From Streptococcus sp. NPS 308 (lineage in GTDB: Bacteria; Bacillota; Bacilli; Lactobacillales; Streptococcaceae), in assembly GCF_002355895.1 (NCBI RefSeq), contig NZ_AP017652.1:1831001-1895000 (forward strand): a stretch of DNA of 64,000 nucleotides, read 5' to 3'. A program made the translations under genes and the position numbers. Below, in pieces: positions 20,287 through 28,140 of this stretch (the stretch's first letter is position 1; every line of letters starts with the position of its first letter). The notes beneath the pieces are model-generated. The model made no database searches and was not told where the DNA came from. It saw only the letters and a program-made list of their open reading frames with translations.

Positions 20287-20834
20287 CTATTTTTCTAAAT
20301 ACTCTTTAATGTCCCGATATTCCTTATAAAAATTCATCCACCCGCTAATATCAGGGTTTAAGAATGGTAAGACAGTACGCGGACTTACTTCCGTTCGATA
20401 TAGCAATAGAGAATGTTTCTGACTTATTTCCCTGACTACACCTGCATGGATTTCTTCTACATCCTTCTTTAGTTCTTGAATTTCATCATATGCGTCCAGA
20501 ATTCGTCTAAGTTTCTTTCGGTATTGTTTATAGATCTTCTTAGTTTCCATCCGTTGCTTAGTTTCTTTAAAAATGTATTCAAAGATGACTGCTTTAGCTT
20601 CTGAAAAATCACTATTATATTTTTCCTGAAGAGAATTAATAGCTTTTTCCATCTTTTCCAGCTTTTCTAAAGATTCTAAGTTATTTGACAAAAAAGAATC
20701 TATATTCTCAAATGAAACTGTTTGATTGCCTAAAAGACTCTTCCTTTTTTCGCTTAACTGTTCTCGTGCTGAATTAATCTTACTTTTTTATTATCTAGAT
20801 CATCCAGTGTTTCAAATACTTGATTAATATCCAT
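20287..20834 (-). pseudogene. Frameshifted coiled-coil protein of the satellite
   Basis: An ATG at 20834 with AGGAG upstream opens MDINQVFETLDDLDNKK, then stops after 24 codons. From the A6 run at about 20785-20790 the next frame continues without a stop (SKINSAREQLSEKRKSLLG ... NIDSFLSNNLESLEKLEKM) into the long open frame ending DIKEYLEK at 20287. One extra A in that run would give a single 182-residue protein. The restored protein is rich in charged helix and likely a coiled coil. It follows the capsid-like gene by nine bases, so it may be a scaffold-type or morphogenesis protein. Slippage at the A-run could still produce full-length protein. Confidence 0.65.
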
Positions 20835-20843
20835 TTCTTTCTC

Positions 20844-21704
20844 CTAGTTCCATTGAATAAAGTAACCACAATCTTCTTCAACTTTTTTTACATCAAAACG
20901 GGTATGTAAAATCAACCGTTTTCCAAAATAGTCATTCGCATTCACCCAGCTAAGTGTATCTTTCTTTCGGTCAAACAAAGTAACAAAATTTTCTAGATCT
21001 CCGATAAAGCCTTTTTTGTCACCTTTATTCCCTAAGGTTGTATCATCTACAATTAAAAAGTTATCTACAAAGAATGTTTCACTTGTTCCTGTCTCTTTAT
21101 CAACTTTAAGAAGATAATTTCCTGAAGTGTCTTTCATTTTTTCTAAGACACTAAATAGTGATTGACTAACAACCATAGATACATTGCGCTCTGGATTGAT
21201 TAAAGAAACAATAGATTTCAAGTCGTCCATACTTGTAGCAGTCTGCACTTTCGCAGTTTGGAGAATTTTGCCAATCTCTCTATTTCGTGTTCTACGTTTT
21301 AATTTAATAATCTTCTTACCAAGAAAATCCGTTAAATTATATTGGCCATCATCTAATTGTTCCTGTGAAAAATCAAGTTTTCCACTGAATAATTTAACTA
21401 AGTAATCAACGCTGATAGTTTTCTTTTTATCTGCTTCTGTTCTCTCAACCGAATTTTCGCTAACTTCTTGTAATGAATCAGATTCAAAGTCAGTTACTTC
21501 ATACTTCCCACCACGGGTACGAGTCTCAATAACATTTACTAGATCAACCAGCTCTTTACGTTGATGTTCATCTTCATAACTATCAAGGATTGGTTTTTCA
21601 ATGAGTACATGATTATTTTCTACGTTCATCCCTCTAGTGTTATAACCTGTACTTCGGATATAAGCTTCTAAATTTTCTTTTTGTTTAACTAAGTTAGTTG
21701 TCAT
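20844..21704 (-). CDS. HK97-fold capsid-like protein, candidate capsid-remodelling factor (Ccm type)
   Basis: A 286-residue protein. The second half follows the pattern of HK97-type major capsid proteins: SMVVSQSLFSVLEKMKDTSG, then NYLLKVDKETG, then a hydrophobic VDNFLIVDD, then the ending GKRLILHTRFDVKKVEEDCG. The N-terminal 60 residues are charged and could stand in for a delta domain. It is the only structural gene of the element: no portal, protease or terminase is present. In the cos-type islands such as SaPIbov5, a protein of this kind (Ccm) forces the helper to build small capsids. I infer the same role. A degenerate relic of a phage capsid gene is the alternative. Confidence 0.6.
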   Translation of the reverse strand: MTTNLVKQKENLEAYIRSTGYNTRGMNVENNHVLIEKPILDSYEDEHQRKELVDLVNVIETRTRGGKYEVTDFESDSLQEVSENSVERTEADKKKTISVDYLVKLFSGKLDFSQEQLDDGQYNLTDFLGKKIIKLKRRTRNREIGKILQTAKVQTATSMDDLKSIVSLINPERNVSMVVSQSLFSVLEKMKDTSGNYLLKVDKETGTSETFFVDNFLIVDDTTLGNKGDKKGFIGDLENFVTLFDRKKDTLSWVNANDYFGKRLILHTRFDVKKVEEDCGYFIQWN

Positions 21705-21752
21705 TTTTTGCTCCTTTATCTTTTAATATCTGATTTTTGTTTATAATTTTTT

Positions 21753-21983
21753 CTAAAATTCTTTGCTCTTAGCTTTTCTTTTATGACTCTCCGAGCCTTT
21801 AGAATCATTTTTTCTAGATTTTGATTTGTCTTGTTTGTTAGCATATTTTTCTAGTATTTCTTGTTTCCGTTGTTCTAAGCTATCATCTTCTTTTTTACAC
21901 TGAGAAAAGATTTTCTGTCTTTTATCTGGGTCCATAGAAAACTTATTGGCTACTACATACCCTAAAGAAGTATCTCCTGACAT
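21753..21983 (-). CDS. Small lysine-rich protein of the satellite
   Basis: A 76-residue protein beginning MSGDTSLGYVVANKFSMD, the rest highly charged (KRQKIFSQCKKEDDSLEQRK, then Lys/Ser-rich tail ending KSKEF). AGGGGGTGA lies eight bases before this ATG, so I prefer it to the in-frame ATG at 22007. It precedes the capsid-like gene by 48 bases. No family recognised; a small scaffold- or nucleic-acid-binding role would fit composition and position but is speculative. Confidence 0.55.
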   Translation of the reverse strand: MSGDTSLGYVVANKFSMDPDKRQKIFSQCKKEDDSLEQRKQEILEKYANKQDKSKSRKNDSKGSESHKRKAKSKEF

Positions 21984-22008
21984 CTCCCTCACCCCCTTTC
22001 TATGCAAA

Positions 22009-22053
22009 CAAAAAGGGACATACCACTAGCATTATATGCTTACGGTATGTCCC
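22009..22053 (-). terminator. Terminator between replication and capsid-like genes
   Basis: GGGACATACC and GGTATGTCCC are perfect 10-base arms with a 19-base loop, followed by TTTTTG on the minus strand. It separates the 53-residue gene from the downstream morphogenesis-type genes, which would need their own promoter or antitermination. Confidence 0.8.
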
Positions 22054-22072
22054 TGAGTTGTTCTCAATAGAC

Positions 22073-22234
22073 TTATTTTTTAGTTTCTTTTTTGACTAGA
22101 TGGGTAAACTTCCCATCTGAATAGAATAAAGTAACTTCTCCAAAACTTGGAACTTTTTCTATCTCTATTATACCACATTTTTCATAGACAACAAAGCCTT
22201 TTTCTGTTGCAAATCGCATTTTATCATCATTCAT
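22073..22234 (-). CDS. Small hypothetical protein downstream of dnaC-like gene
   Basis: A 53-residue protein MNDDKMRFATEKGFVVYEKC... ending HLVKKETKK. Its ATG overlaps the stop of the dnaC-like gene by four bases (ATGA), which supports it as a real translated gene. No family recognised. An extended -10 (TGTGGTATAAT) lies inside it on the same strand and could start transcription toward the capsid-like genes, upstream of the terminator. Confidence 0.55.
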   Translation of the reverse strand: MNDDKMRFATEKGFVVYEKCGIIEIEKVPSFGEVTLFYSDGKFTHLVKKETKK

Positions 22235-23076
22235 TGATATTCTCCCCTCACTGTGTTTATAGTGTATCTCTTATCTTTGATCGTAAAAGCCTTGAAAGTG
22301 TTCCCTTCTAAACCTTTCAAAATTCTACTTGAATTTCTAGCATTGTATACCGTTCGCAGTTCACTACTATCTAGGTTCGTGTTGAAAATCGTAGTTTCTC
22401 GATTATTGATAATATCAAACAAGAAATCCTGTTCCCAATCGCTCTTAGGTGTTACCGTCCCATTTTTTGCCCCCAGGTCATCGATGATTAGAAAATCAAC
22501 ATCAACAAGCTTTTTAACCGCCTCATACTCTGTTAAATTTGCATTTCTTCCATAAGCCCAGCCTTCTTTTATCTGCTTGATAATCTCGGTTAAGCTGACA
22601 AACAAGACACTCTTAGGCTCGTTCTTCTCTCTGAAGCTCTCATTGATTTCTTTGGCCAGGGCAAGAGATAAATGACTTTTCCCTATTCCTGTGCTACCGC
22701 TGATTAAAGTATTTCCTGTCATACCTGCAAGGTACTTCTGGACTTGCCCCTTTACAAACTCTAACATCTGATGCTCTTCTGTCGTCTTAACAAAGAAATT
22801 ATCAAACGTTGCCCCCTTCAACTCGTTAGGAATCGTACTGTCACGCATTAAGACATCATAAGTTTTAAAGTAAGCCTGTCTATCCTCGAACTGCTGTAAT
22901 AAGTCTTGCTCTTTTTGTTTAATCTCTCCCTTCACACACTCCGGGCAAAATGCTTGTACTTTCCTTTCTGAACTCCCTAACACTGGTACAGAAATTTCCC
23001 AATAATTTACCTGGTGAATATCGCAAACCTTATCCGATATTTTTCTGTTATTAAATTCTTTAAATTGTTCCTTCAT
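22231..23076 (-). CDS. DnaC/DnaI-like helicase loader
   Basis: A 281-residue AAA+ ATPase. It has an N-terminal zinc-type segment (CDIHQVNYWE ... CPEC), the P-loop ISGSTGIGKSHLSLALAKEI near residue 131, the Walker B FLIIDDLGA near residue 199 and a sensor-1 type NTNLDSSEL. Such proteins load the host helicase at a phage or satellite origin. It follows the replication initiator by 11 bases, giving an initiator-loader pair for theta replication. Confidence 0.85.
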   Translation of the reverse strand: MKEQFKEFNNRKISDKVCDIHQVNYWEISVPVLGSSERKVQAFCPECVKGEIKQKEQDLLQQFEDRQAYFKTYDVLMRDSTIPNELKGATFDNFFVKTTEEHQMLEFVKGQVQKYLAGMTGNTLISGSTGIGKSHLSLALAKEINESFREKNEPKSVLFVSLTEIIKQIKEGWAYGRNANLTEYEAVKKLVDVDFLIIDDLGAKNGTVTPKSDWEQDFLFDIINNRETTIFNTNLDSSELRTVYNARNSSRILKGLEGNTFKAFTIKDKRYTINTVRGEYQ

Positions 23077-23087
23077 CTTTGCAACTC

Positions 23088-23981
23088 CTAAAATGGTAGA
23101 TCTGGAAAGTTGTCTTCGGACTTCCCTTTTATGGTTTTAGGCTTTTGATTCAAATAACCGTCAAACTTAGATCCGAAAAGTGTTTCTGGTCTCAGATATT
23201 TAGAAAATTCAGGACTATCCTTCCATTCTGCCGTTTTAATATCTATCACCTGTTTAAAATCTTCAAGTGTATAGCCTTCTTTGAATCGTGCTAGTAAAAG
23301 CCTTTTTGTCTTATCAACAAACTTATACCTCTTATTAGCTACTTGATTCAGATAAACAATAGGAATCCAAAGTTCTTTATGTTTTGTTTTCTCTAAATCT
23401 TTTATAGCTGTTTCTTCAAGCCAAGTAGGAAAAGTGAAAGATGAGCTTTGCTCATTAGGCGAGGTTCCCTCGACTATATATTCTTTATTTATATCTAACT
23501 TTAAATCTTGCTCTAACTCTTTCTCTTTATCTATCTCTTTCTCTGTCTTACATGTAGATAACGTTGTAAAATTATTAGATAACAATGTAAGATTATTTTC
23601 TTTCTCTTGTTGCTCTTTGCGGTAGCTTCTCATATATGCAGCGTGGTTTGTTTCTTGTTGTACCAAAGCTTTTGCTTGTGTTAACTCGGCATTTTTATCT
23701 TCATCAATCTGAATCAGGCCACATTGCGTAAAATAAGCTATAGTCATAGATATATCATCTTCAGAAACATCTAATTTCAAGGCCAGTTCTTCTTTTAAGG
23801 TTTCAAAGTACCCTTCGTAATACAGAATACAATCACTTTCAAGACTTTCTAACATCATGCGCATATAGATCACTGTCATGGTATAGCCACCAGGCATACT
23901 TTTTAGACGCTTAATAAATAGGTTGTCAAAAAATTTCTTATCAATTTTCAACCAAAAATATACTTTAGTCTTTGCCATCAT
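23088..23981 (-). CDS. Phage-type replication initiator (replisome organiser)
   Basis: A 297-residue protein. The N-terminal 120 residues match the phage replisome organiser type (YFWLKIDKKFFDNLFIKRLK), the middle is a charged linker, and the C-terminus has the conserved phage domain ending YLRPETLFGSKFDGYLNQ. It should bind the satellite origin and recruit the DnaC-like loader encoded next. The start is one of two adjacent ATGs behind GGGGGTAG, overlapping the upstream gene by 17 bases. Confidence 0.8.
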   Translation of the reverse strand: MMAKTKVYFWLKIDKKFFDNLFIKRLKSMPGGYTMTVIYMRMMLESLESDCILYYEGYFETLKEELALKLDVSEDDISMTIAYFTQCGLIQIDEDKNAELTQAKALVQQETNHAAYMRSYRKEQQEKENNLTLLSNNFTTLSTCKTEKEIDKEKELEQDLKLDINKEYIVEGTSPNEQSSSFTFPTWLEETAIKDLEKTKHKELWIPIVYLNQVANKRYKFVDKTKRLLLARFKEGYTLEDFKQVIDIKTAEWKDSPEFSKYLRPETLFGSKFDGYLNQKPKTIKGKSEDNFPDLPF

Positions 23982-24237
23982 CTACCCCCAAAAACTTTAA
24001 AACATCTGAGATTTTATAATACGCTTTTCTAGTATCTTCAATAGGCGGTATATACTGTGGTAGTCCCGCACCTTCCCATTTTATCAAGGTTTTATCTCCT
24101 ATGCCCAGTTCTTCCTTTAGTTCCACCTTGCTGATCAAATCTAATCTTTTTTGAGGTACTTTCTCATGGCTTTTTAAATACCGTTCCACTGCCTCCAAAA
24201 TCTTAGACTTTAAATCTTCAATCATTTTTTCAAACAT
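23965..24237 (-). CDS. Small helix-turn-helix protein
   Basis: A 90-residue protein, start at 24237 chosen because GGGGG lies seven bases before it. Residues about 38-75 read KVELKEELGIGDKTLIKW then EGAGLPQYIPPIEDTRKAYY, a MerR/excisionase-like winged helix that would bind DNA. It lies between a small membrane protein gene (one base gap) and the replication initiator. It may be an excisionase or a replication regulator. Confidence 0.6.
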   Translation of the reverse strand: MFEKMIEDLKSKILEAVERYLKSHEKVPQKRLDLISKVELKEELGIGDKTLIKWEGAGLPQYIPPIEDTRKAYYKISDVLKFLGVDDGKD

Positions 24238-24238
24238 C

Positions 24239-24448
24239 TTAGTACCCCCATGGCTTAACCGCTGCAAGCTGAATATATCGCCCATAATCAGGGCTTAAAT
24301 CCTCGATAGTTGTTTCTATCGTCTGTGTACTTTCTCGCTCGATTTGGGCGCTTTTTTTGTGGTCTCGGTGGTTTAAATACATGAGAAAGCCAATCAATAT
24401 CACGGTAAAAATAAGCGCCTGTGTATTGCTTAAATCTAGTTCATTCAT
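24239..24448 (-). CDS. Small single-pass membrane protein
   Basis: A 69-residue protein: MNELDLSNTQALIFTVILIG starts a single hydrophobic helix (about residues 11-26), then a basic stop (NHRDHKK) and a soluble tail ending VKPWGY. The stop is one base before the next ATG, so it is part of the early operon. Function unknown. Confidence 0.55.
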   Translation of the reverse strand: MNELDLSNTQALIFTVILIGFLMYLNHRDHKKSAQIERESTQTIETTIEDLSPDYGRYIQLAAVKPWGY

Positions 24449-24449
24449 G

Positions 24450-24650
24450 CTATGCCCTCGCTTTGTAATTCTTGATATAATTTACTTGATAGCTTCGCTT
24501 CATCTTCAGAAAGTCGTACACCTCTTCAGAAGTTACTTTATCATCTAAAAAGTCAATGATGAACTGAAAGAGGTTCGGATGTTTATCCTTGATTTTAGTC
24601 ATTAGCTTGTCAAATTCTGATCGTGTCATGTTATCTAGATCTAGAGTCAT
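24450..24650 (-). CDS. Small hypothetical protein
   Basis: A 66-residue mostly helical protein beginning MTLDLDNMTRSEFDKLMTKI and ending YIKNYKARA. GGAG lies seven bases before 24650; the in-frame ATG at 24662 overlaps that site. The next ATG follows two bases after its stop. No family recognised. Confidence 0.5.
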   Translation of the reverse strand: MTLDLDNMTRSEFDKLMTKIKDKHPNLFQFIIDFLDDKVTSEEVYDFLKMKRSYQVNYIKNYKARA

Positions 24651-24912
24651 ATTTTTCTCCATTAGCCTTTCCTTGTCCTTTTTCTTGCCTGTTTTCTATA
24701 TGGTATGCTTCACCACTCCAAACGCTGGGCAGTGGCCCCAAGTTGGCGAACGCTTGTAGCGGTGTTTCATGAGTAATTACCCATCTTTCAGCTAAACAAG
24801 GCCTTAGAATCACCCTGTCAGCGCTTGATTTCAAAACCTTTTCTAATTGCTTGCCTGCTCTTCGGTTTTTCTTTAGGTATTTGATAGAATAGATATTTTT
24901 TGCTATAATCAA
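24631..24912 (-). CDS. Uncertain frame carrying the 30-bp element repeat
   Basis: A 93-residue frame starting at a TTG, including KKNRRAGKQLEKVLKSSADR and GPLPSVWSGEAYHIENRQEK. G+C is higher than in neighbouring genes, there is no ribosome binding site, and its end overlaps the next gene by 20 bases. The residues AGKQLEKVL recur on the minus strand before the integrase gene because of a 30-bp DNA repeat. The conserved unit may therefore be DNA or RNA rather than protein. Confidence 0.3.
   Translation of the reverse strand: MIIAKNIYSIKYLKKNRRAGKQLEKVLKSSADRVILRPCLAERWVITHETPLQAFANLGPLPSVWSGEAYHIENRQEKGQGKANGEKYDSRSR
24830..24859 (-). repeat. 30-bp exact repeat, copy 1
   Basis: Identical to 28397-28426, same orientation. 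The minus strand begins AGCAGGCAAGCAATTAG. The ten-base core AGCAGGCAAG also occurs at 17459-17468 (plus strand), 36 bases inside attL. Confidence 0.85.
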
Positions 24913-24988
24913 AGCATAGAAAAAATTTCTATATCCTTAATCTTGTCGCTTGCTCGCCTCGTCTAAAATTTGAGCAAGTGATTTTTTT
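24881..24988 (+). ncRNA. Candidate small RNA, antisense to the early operon
   Basis: On the plus strand TTGATA (24881-24886), 17-base spacer, TATAAT (24904-24909) predict a start near 24916. The next 70 bases hold the hairpin ATAGAAA-aa-TTTCTAT and end in CTTGCTC (24949) pairing with GAGCAAG (24972) followed by a run of seven T. No reading frame. The transcript would run against the early satellite operon and overlap the end of the 24987-25247 gene. Confidence 0.4.
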
Positions 24989-25247
24989 ATTTTCTTTTTG
25001 CATGATTACTACCCGACTGTGGTTTATAAATCAAATCTTTACTATCGATAAGATCCAGAATCCAGCTGAATCCCTGCTTCACCATTTCAAGAAATGCGCC
25101 CAGGTCTTCACTTTCTAAGTCCTCATAGTTCATACAAAGATATTCGGCTAGTTGTCTGTCTTTCTCAACTAGCTTTTTAAAATCCTTGAAATACTTGGGA
25201 ATTTCTAACCCTTTGGCATTTGTAACTGTCTTAAATTCATTTTCCAT
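24987..25247 (-). CDS. Small hypothetical satellite protein
   Basis: An 86-residue acidic helical protein beginning MENEFKTVTNAKGLEIPKYF and ending in a basic GSNHAKRK tail. AGGAG precedes the start; it follows the Rha-like gene by 11 bases. I do not recognise the family. Confidence 0.6.
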   Translation of the reverse strand: MENEFKTVTNAKGLEIPKYFKDFKKLVEKDRQLAEYLCMNYEDLESEDLGAFLEMVKQGFSWILDLIDSKDLIYKPQSGSNHAKRK

Positions 25248-25258
25248 TTTCCATACTC

Positions 25259-25861
25259 CTATACTTTAAAAATTAATTCCTTAATTTCTGAATACCCCCT
25301 ATTCAAGTTAATCATAGCTATTGCCATATCTTCCAAACGTTGGTAGTTTGTCAGCTCTACACTTGTCAAGCCATCAATACCGTTCTTACTTTCTCGCTCC
25401 TTCATTAGTTGCGCTTTATTCTTCCCTGTCACTCCCTTTAGCAGTAAGTTTGTCAGGGTGCTATAGGCATGCTTGGGGGCTTTCTCCCATGTTTGAATAG
25501 CTTCAGTTAAGCTTTTACGCTTTGGTTTTTCCAGTTCTCTTTGAAGGTAGCGTTTAGAAAGTTCATCACGCATTTCAAAGAAGGCTTTGACAAGATTAGT
25601 TTTGAAGTTGGCCACTTGCTCAGTATTTTTTAAGAATGTAACTAACAAGGTCGCTTGTTGCTCATTCAAAATATAATCCTTAGTATTCTGACCGCTTTCC
25701 ATAGCTTGGATTTTAAATCCAACCTTTCCGAACCGTTCAAACCTTACTTGATGTTTGCGGATTGTCTTGGTTATTGTGTGATGTTGCAATCCAGTGCATT
25801 CTGCTACGACACTGCTCAGTGTATACGGCTCTTTCTTGCCGTCCATGTAAACCAGTTCCAT
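25259..25861 (-). CDS. Rha-like phage antirepressor
   Basis: A 200-residue protein. The N-terminal 100 residues (SSVVAECTGLQHHTITKTIR then GKVGFKIQAMESGQNTKDYI and NEQQATLLVTFLKN) follow the Rha/antirepressor pattern, and the C-terminal half is a separate helical domain beginning LTEAIQTWEKAPKHAYSTL. AAGGAG lies seven bases before the ATG. As first large gene after cro it may inactivate the CI-like repressor on induction by a helper phage. Confidence 0.7.
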   Translation of the reverse strand: MELVYMDGKKEPYTLSSVVAECTGLQHHTITKTIRKHQVRFERFGKVGFKIQAMESGQNTKDYILNEQQATLLVTFLKNTEQVANFKTNLVKAFFEMRDELSKRYLQRELEKPKRKSLTEAIQTWEKAPKHAYSTLTNLLLKGVTGKNKAQLMKERESKNGIDGLTSVELTNYQRLEDMAIAMINLNRGYSEIKELIFKV

Positions 25862-26023
25862 TGGTTCGCTCCTTTCTTCTTTTGTCAGTGCTTGCCACCT
25901 AAAACAGTACCAAAGTAAATCATTGAGGTAGGGAAAATTTAGGAGAGAATAAACCCCTACAAACCCTTGATACTGCCATAGGTAGCAAGCAAAATATTTC
26001 TAGACTCTGTCTTATGCCCCTTT

Positions 26024-26209
26024 CTAGTAATCTTCAGCAAGCCACTGCATGGCTTTTTGGTAAATGCTAGGCTTTACTTCGCCTCCGTCTCGGATTTTCC
26101 TGTAAGTAATTGGATTCACTCCAATTTCCTCGCTGGCTCTTTTAGCAGTCAAATTCTTGTCCGCTTGCTTTCGGCGAATTGCTTTTGCTTGTGTTGAGGT
26201 GATAAGCAA
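26024..26209 (-). CDS. Cro-like repressor
   Basis: A 61-residue helix-turn-helix protein: AKRASEEIGVNPITYRKIRD is the DNA-binding element. The start is a TTG at 26209 behind AAAGGAGGG with eight bases spacing. It is divergent from the CI-like gene, with operators between them, the classic lysogeny switch layout. Confidence 0.65.
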   Translation of the reverse strand: MLITSTQAKAIRRKQADKNLTAKRASEEIGVNPITYRKIRDGGEVKPSIYQKAMQWLAEDY

Positions 26210-26232
26210 TACAGTTCCCTCCTTTCTTGTTT

Positions 26233-26333
26233 GTAAAGTTTATCTTTACTTAGACCAAGTATATAATGTTTTTCTTTACCTGTCAAGAGAAAATAAATAA
26301 AAACTTTACAAAAGTTTTTTTAGCGGTTATAAT
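26233..26333. promoter_or_regulatory. CI/Cro divergent promoters and operators
   Basis: Leftward promoter: TTGACA (26286-26281), 17-base spacer, TATACT (26263-26258). Rightward promoter: TTTACA (26305-26310), 17-base spacer, TATAAT (26328-26333). Operator-like repeats share the half-site CTTTAC: a dyad GTAAAG-tttat-CTTTAC at 26233-26249 just past the leftward start, a half-site at 26274-26279 inside the leftward promoter spacer, and AACTTTACAAAAGTT at 26303-26317 over the rightward -35. Confidence 0.7.
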
Positions 26334-26350
26334 TTAACTGAGGTGATAAA

Positions 26351-26911
26351 ATGTCAACAATAAAAAATAGGCTAAAGATTCTAAGAACCAAAGAGGGAAT
26401 AACTCAAGATGAATTAGCTCAAATAATAAATAAAGAACTAAAAGAAAACGAAAAACCAATATCCAAAATGGTGATATCTAATTGGGAAAATAATAAACAT
26501 ACTATCAAACCAGATAAAGCCCAGCTACTCGCTAACCACTTTGGGGTAAGCGTTGGCCACTTATTGGGACATGAAGATGAACAAAATATTTTAAAAATAA
26601 TCCAAAGTAACGAATTTAAAAAATTACTTAATGATATAGATATTGAAAAAATAAATGAACTTAGTTCAGCGTACAAAAACGTTGAAGAACATATAAATAA
26701 TCCTGTAAAGTATAACAATTTTGGAAAAGGATTGCTTAATCATATCCCATCGTATATGTTTACAATTGAAGAACTAATAAATGCTGATAAAGAGAACAAT
26801 ACAAATTTTGCAGATATTTTAATCAACTATATTTCTTTAAATGACTATGATAAAAAAATAGCTTTTGATTTAGTTCAAAAACTATCTGAGAGAGACAAAG
26901 AAAAGGAGTAA
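26351..26911 (+). CDS. CI-like repressor of the satellite
   Basis: A 186-residue protein with an N-terminal XRE helix-turn-helix (TKEGITQDELAQIINKELKE and PISKMVISNWENNKHTIKP) and an acidic C-terminal domain without the Ser/Lys peptidase pair of self-cleaving repressors. That suggests it is released by an antirepressor or by helper-phage protein rather than by RecA. GAGGTGA lies upstream of the ATG, and the predicted transcript start gives a leader of about 11 bases. Confidence 0.75.
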   Translation: MSTIKNRLKILRTKEGITQDELAQIINKELKENEKPISKMVISNWENNKHTIKPDKAQLLANHFGVSVGHLLGHEDEQNILKIIQSNEFKKLLNDIDIEKINELSSAYKNVEEHINNPVKYNNFGKGLLNHIPSYMFTIEELINADKENNTNFADILINYISLNDYDKKIAFDLVQKLSERDKEKE

Positions 26912-26915
26912 CCCC

Positions 26916-27185
26916 ATGGGATTTTTTGACACTGTAAAACAAGAAGGTAGTTTTTCTACTGCATCTGGAGCAAATGGACTACACTACGTTGTCCTTCAGG
27001 TAACTTTGAAAGAAAAGTTTTTCGGAACTGGATCAGGAAACCTTACAGAGTTAGAAGATGTTATCAATAAGCAAGCATCAAAAGGTTATCGCCTACATAC
27101 CATCACAACCGCCAATGGTGGAAGCAAAGGACTGGGTGGTGGAGACCGTATCCAGGCCACAATGGTTTTTGAGAAGATTCTATAA
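26916..27185 (+). CDS. DUF4177-type small protein
   Basis: An 89-residue protein MGFFDTVKQEG... with YVVLQVTLKEKFFGTGSGNL and a C-terminal ATMVFEKIL. The alternating strand pattern and the LTELEDVINKQASKGYRLH stretch resemble DUF4177 proteins. It follows the CI-like gene by four bases with AAAAGGAG upstream, so it is co-expressed with the repressor in the integrated state. Function unknown. Confidence 0.6.
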   Translation: MGFFDTVKQEGSFSTASGANGLHYVVLQVTLKEKFFGTGSGNLTELEDVINKQASKGYRLHTITTANGGSKGLGGGDRIQATMVFEKIL

Positions 27186-27371
27186 AAATCCCCCATATTC
27201 GCCAATAGTGCCCATATTTCTAAGGTCTATTGTGCAAAAACAAGGGAAAGTGAAAAATAGAAAGCCAATTTTACAGACTAAAGCGCAAAAAACGGCAAAA
27301 TTGACAAATAGAGATGACTAATATCTTCTAAACCATCGGCGAAATCGTGGGCATATGTAGAGAGAATTAAA

Positions 27372-28136
27372 ATGAACAAAGAAAATCCATATTTTGAACA
27401 AACCAAACAAAACTACATAGAAGTTGAAAAACTCTATAAACTTGGTAAAGCAAAGCATACATCTTCTAAATACAGATTTCTTGCACCAGCAGTTAAAAGA
27501 CAATCTGAACAATTCTTATTTGAAGCCAAGACTCAAAAAAGAAAATATTGGAAATTCAGTCGTGGTTCTCTGGTATTTGTAGAGTTCGGTGTAAATATAG
27601 GCGGAGAATTATCAAATAATCATTGGGCTATTGTCTTAGACAAAGTAGATAGTCCCTATAAAAAAACACTTACAGTAATTCCTCTAACATCTAAAAATCA
27701 AATAGATACTGTACTCATAGACGAAGTCATTGCGGAATATCCTTCTATTTTGCTTGATGAATATATTGAAAAATTACACAAAGAATTATTTGCCTACCTA
27801 AAATATTTAGATTCCAATAATGCAATTACTGAAGCTGCCTTATCGGATGTCTACCAAGCTTATACAGAACAATTTTCAAACGAAATAATTCAACCTAAGA
27901 TAATAGACGATGATAACCTTAAACGGACACAATCAGAAATAAATGACGTTATTGAATTAACTCAATACTACAAAAAATACATTAAGCGTTCTTATGCCAA
28001 GTGTAATAACCTTCAAACAATCAGCAAAGATAGAATTTTAAAGAAAAATAGATTAGATCCAATCGGAAAAATGAAAGTATCTGATAACACATTGGACAAA
28101 ATTAACGAAAAGTTAAAAGAATTATACCTTTTCTAA
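27372..28136 (+). CDS. PemK/MazF-family toxin-like protein
   Basis: A 254-residue protein. The region WKFSRGSLVFVEFGVNIGGE, then NNHWAIVLDKVDS and LTVIPLTSK (about residues 57-115) is the PemK/MazF RNase fold: a first strand with R-G-x-L-V-F-V-x-F-G, a second strand with a His before the hydrophobic strand, and the V-I-P-L-T-S strand. It has a 55-residue N-terminal helical extension and a long helical C-terminus, so it is larger than classic MazF (about 110). No antitoxin-like protein gene is next to it. A structured RNA candidate starts five bases downstream. Confidence 0.65.
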   Translation: MNKENPYFEQTKQNYIEVEKLYKLGKAKHTSSKYRFLAPAVKRQSEQFLFEAKTQKRKYWKFSRGSLVFVEFGVNIGGELSNNHWAIVLDKVDSPYKKTLTVIPLTSKNQIDTVLIDEVIAEYPSILLDEYIEKLHKELFAYLKYLDSNNAITEAALSDVYQAYTEQFSNEIIQPKIIDDDNLKRTQSEINDVIELTQYYKKYIKRSYAKCNNLQTISKDRILKKNRLDPIGKMKVSDNTLDKINEKLKELYLF

Positions 28137-28140
28137 TCTC

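Noticed and set aside
20781..20795. Programmed -1 frameshift site of dnaX type
   Set aside because: The codons at the A-run are T-AAA-AAA-G, which does not give a full X-XXY-YYZ heptamer in the zero frame; a simple indel or transcription slippage is more likely.
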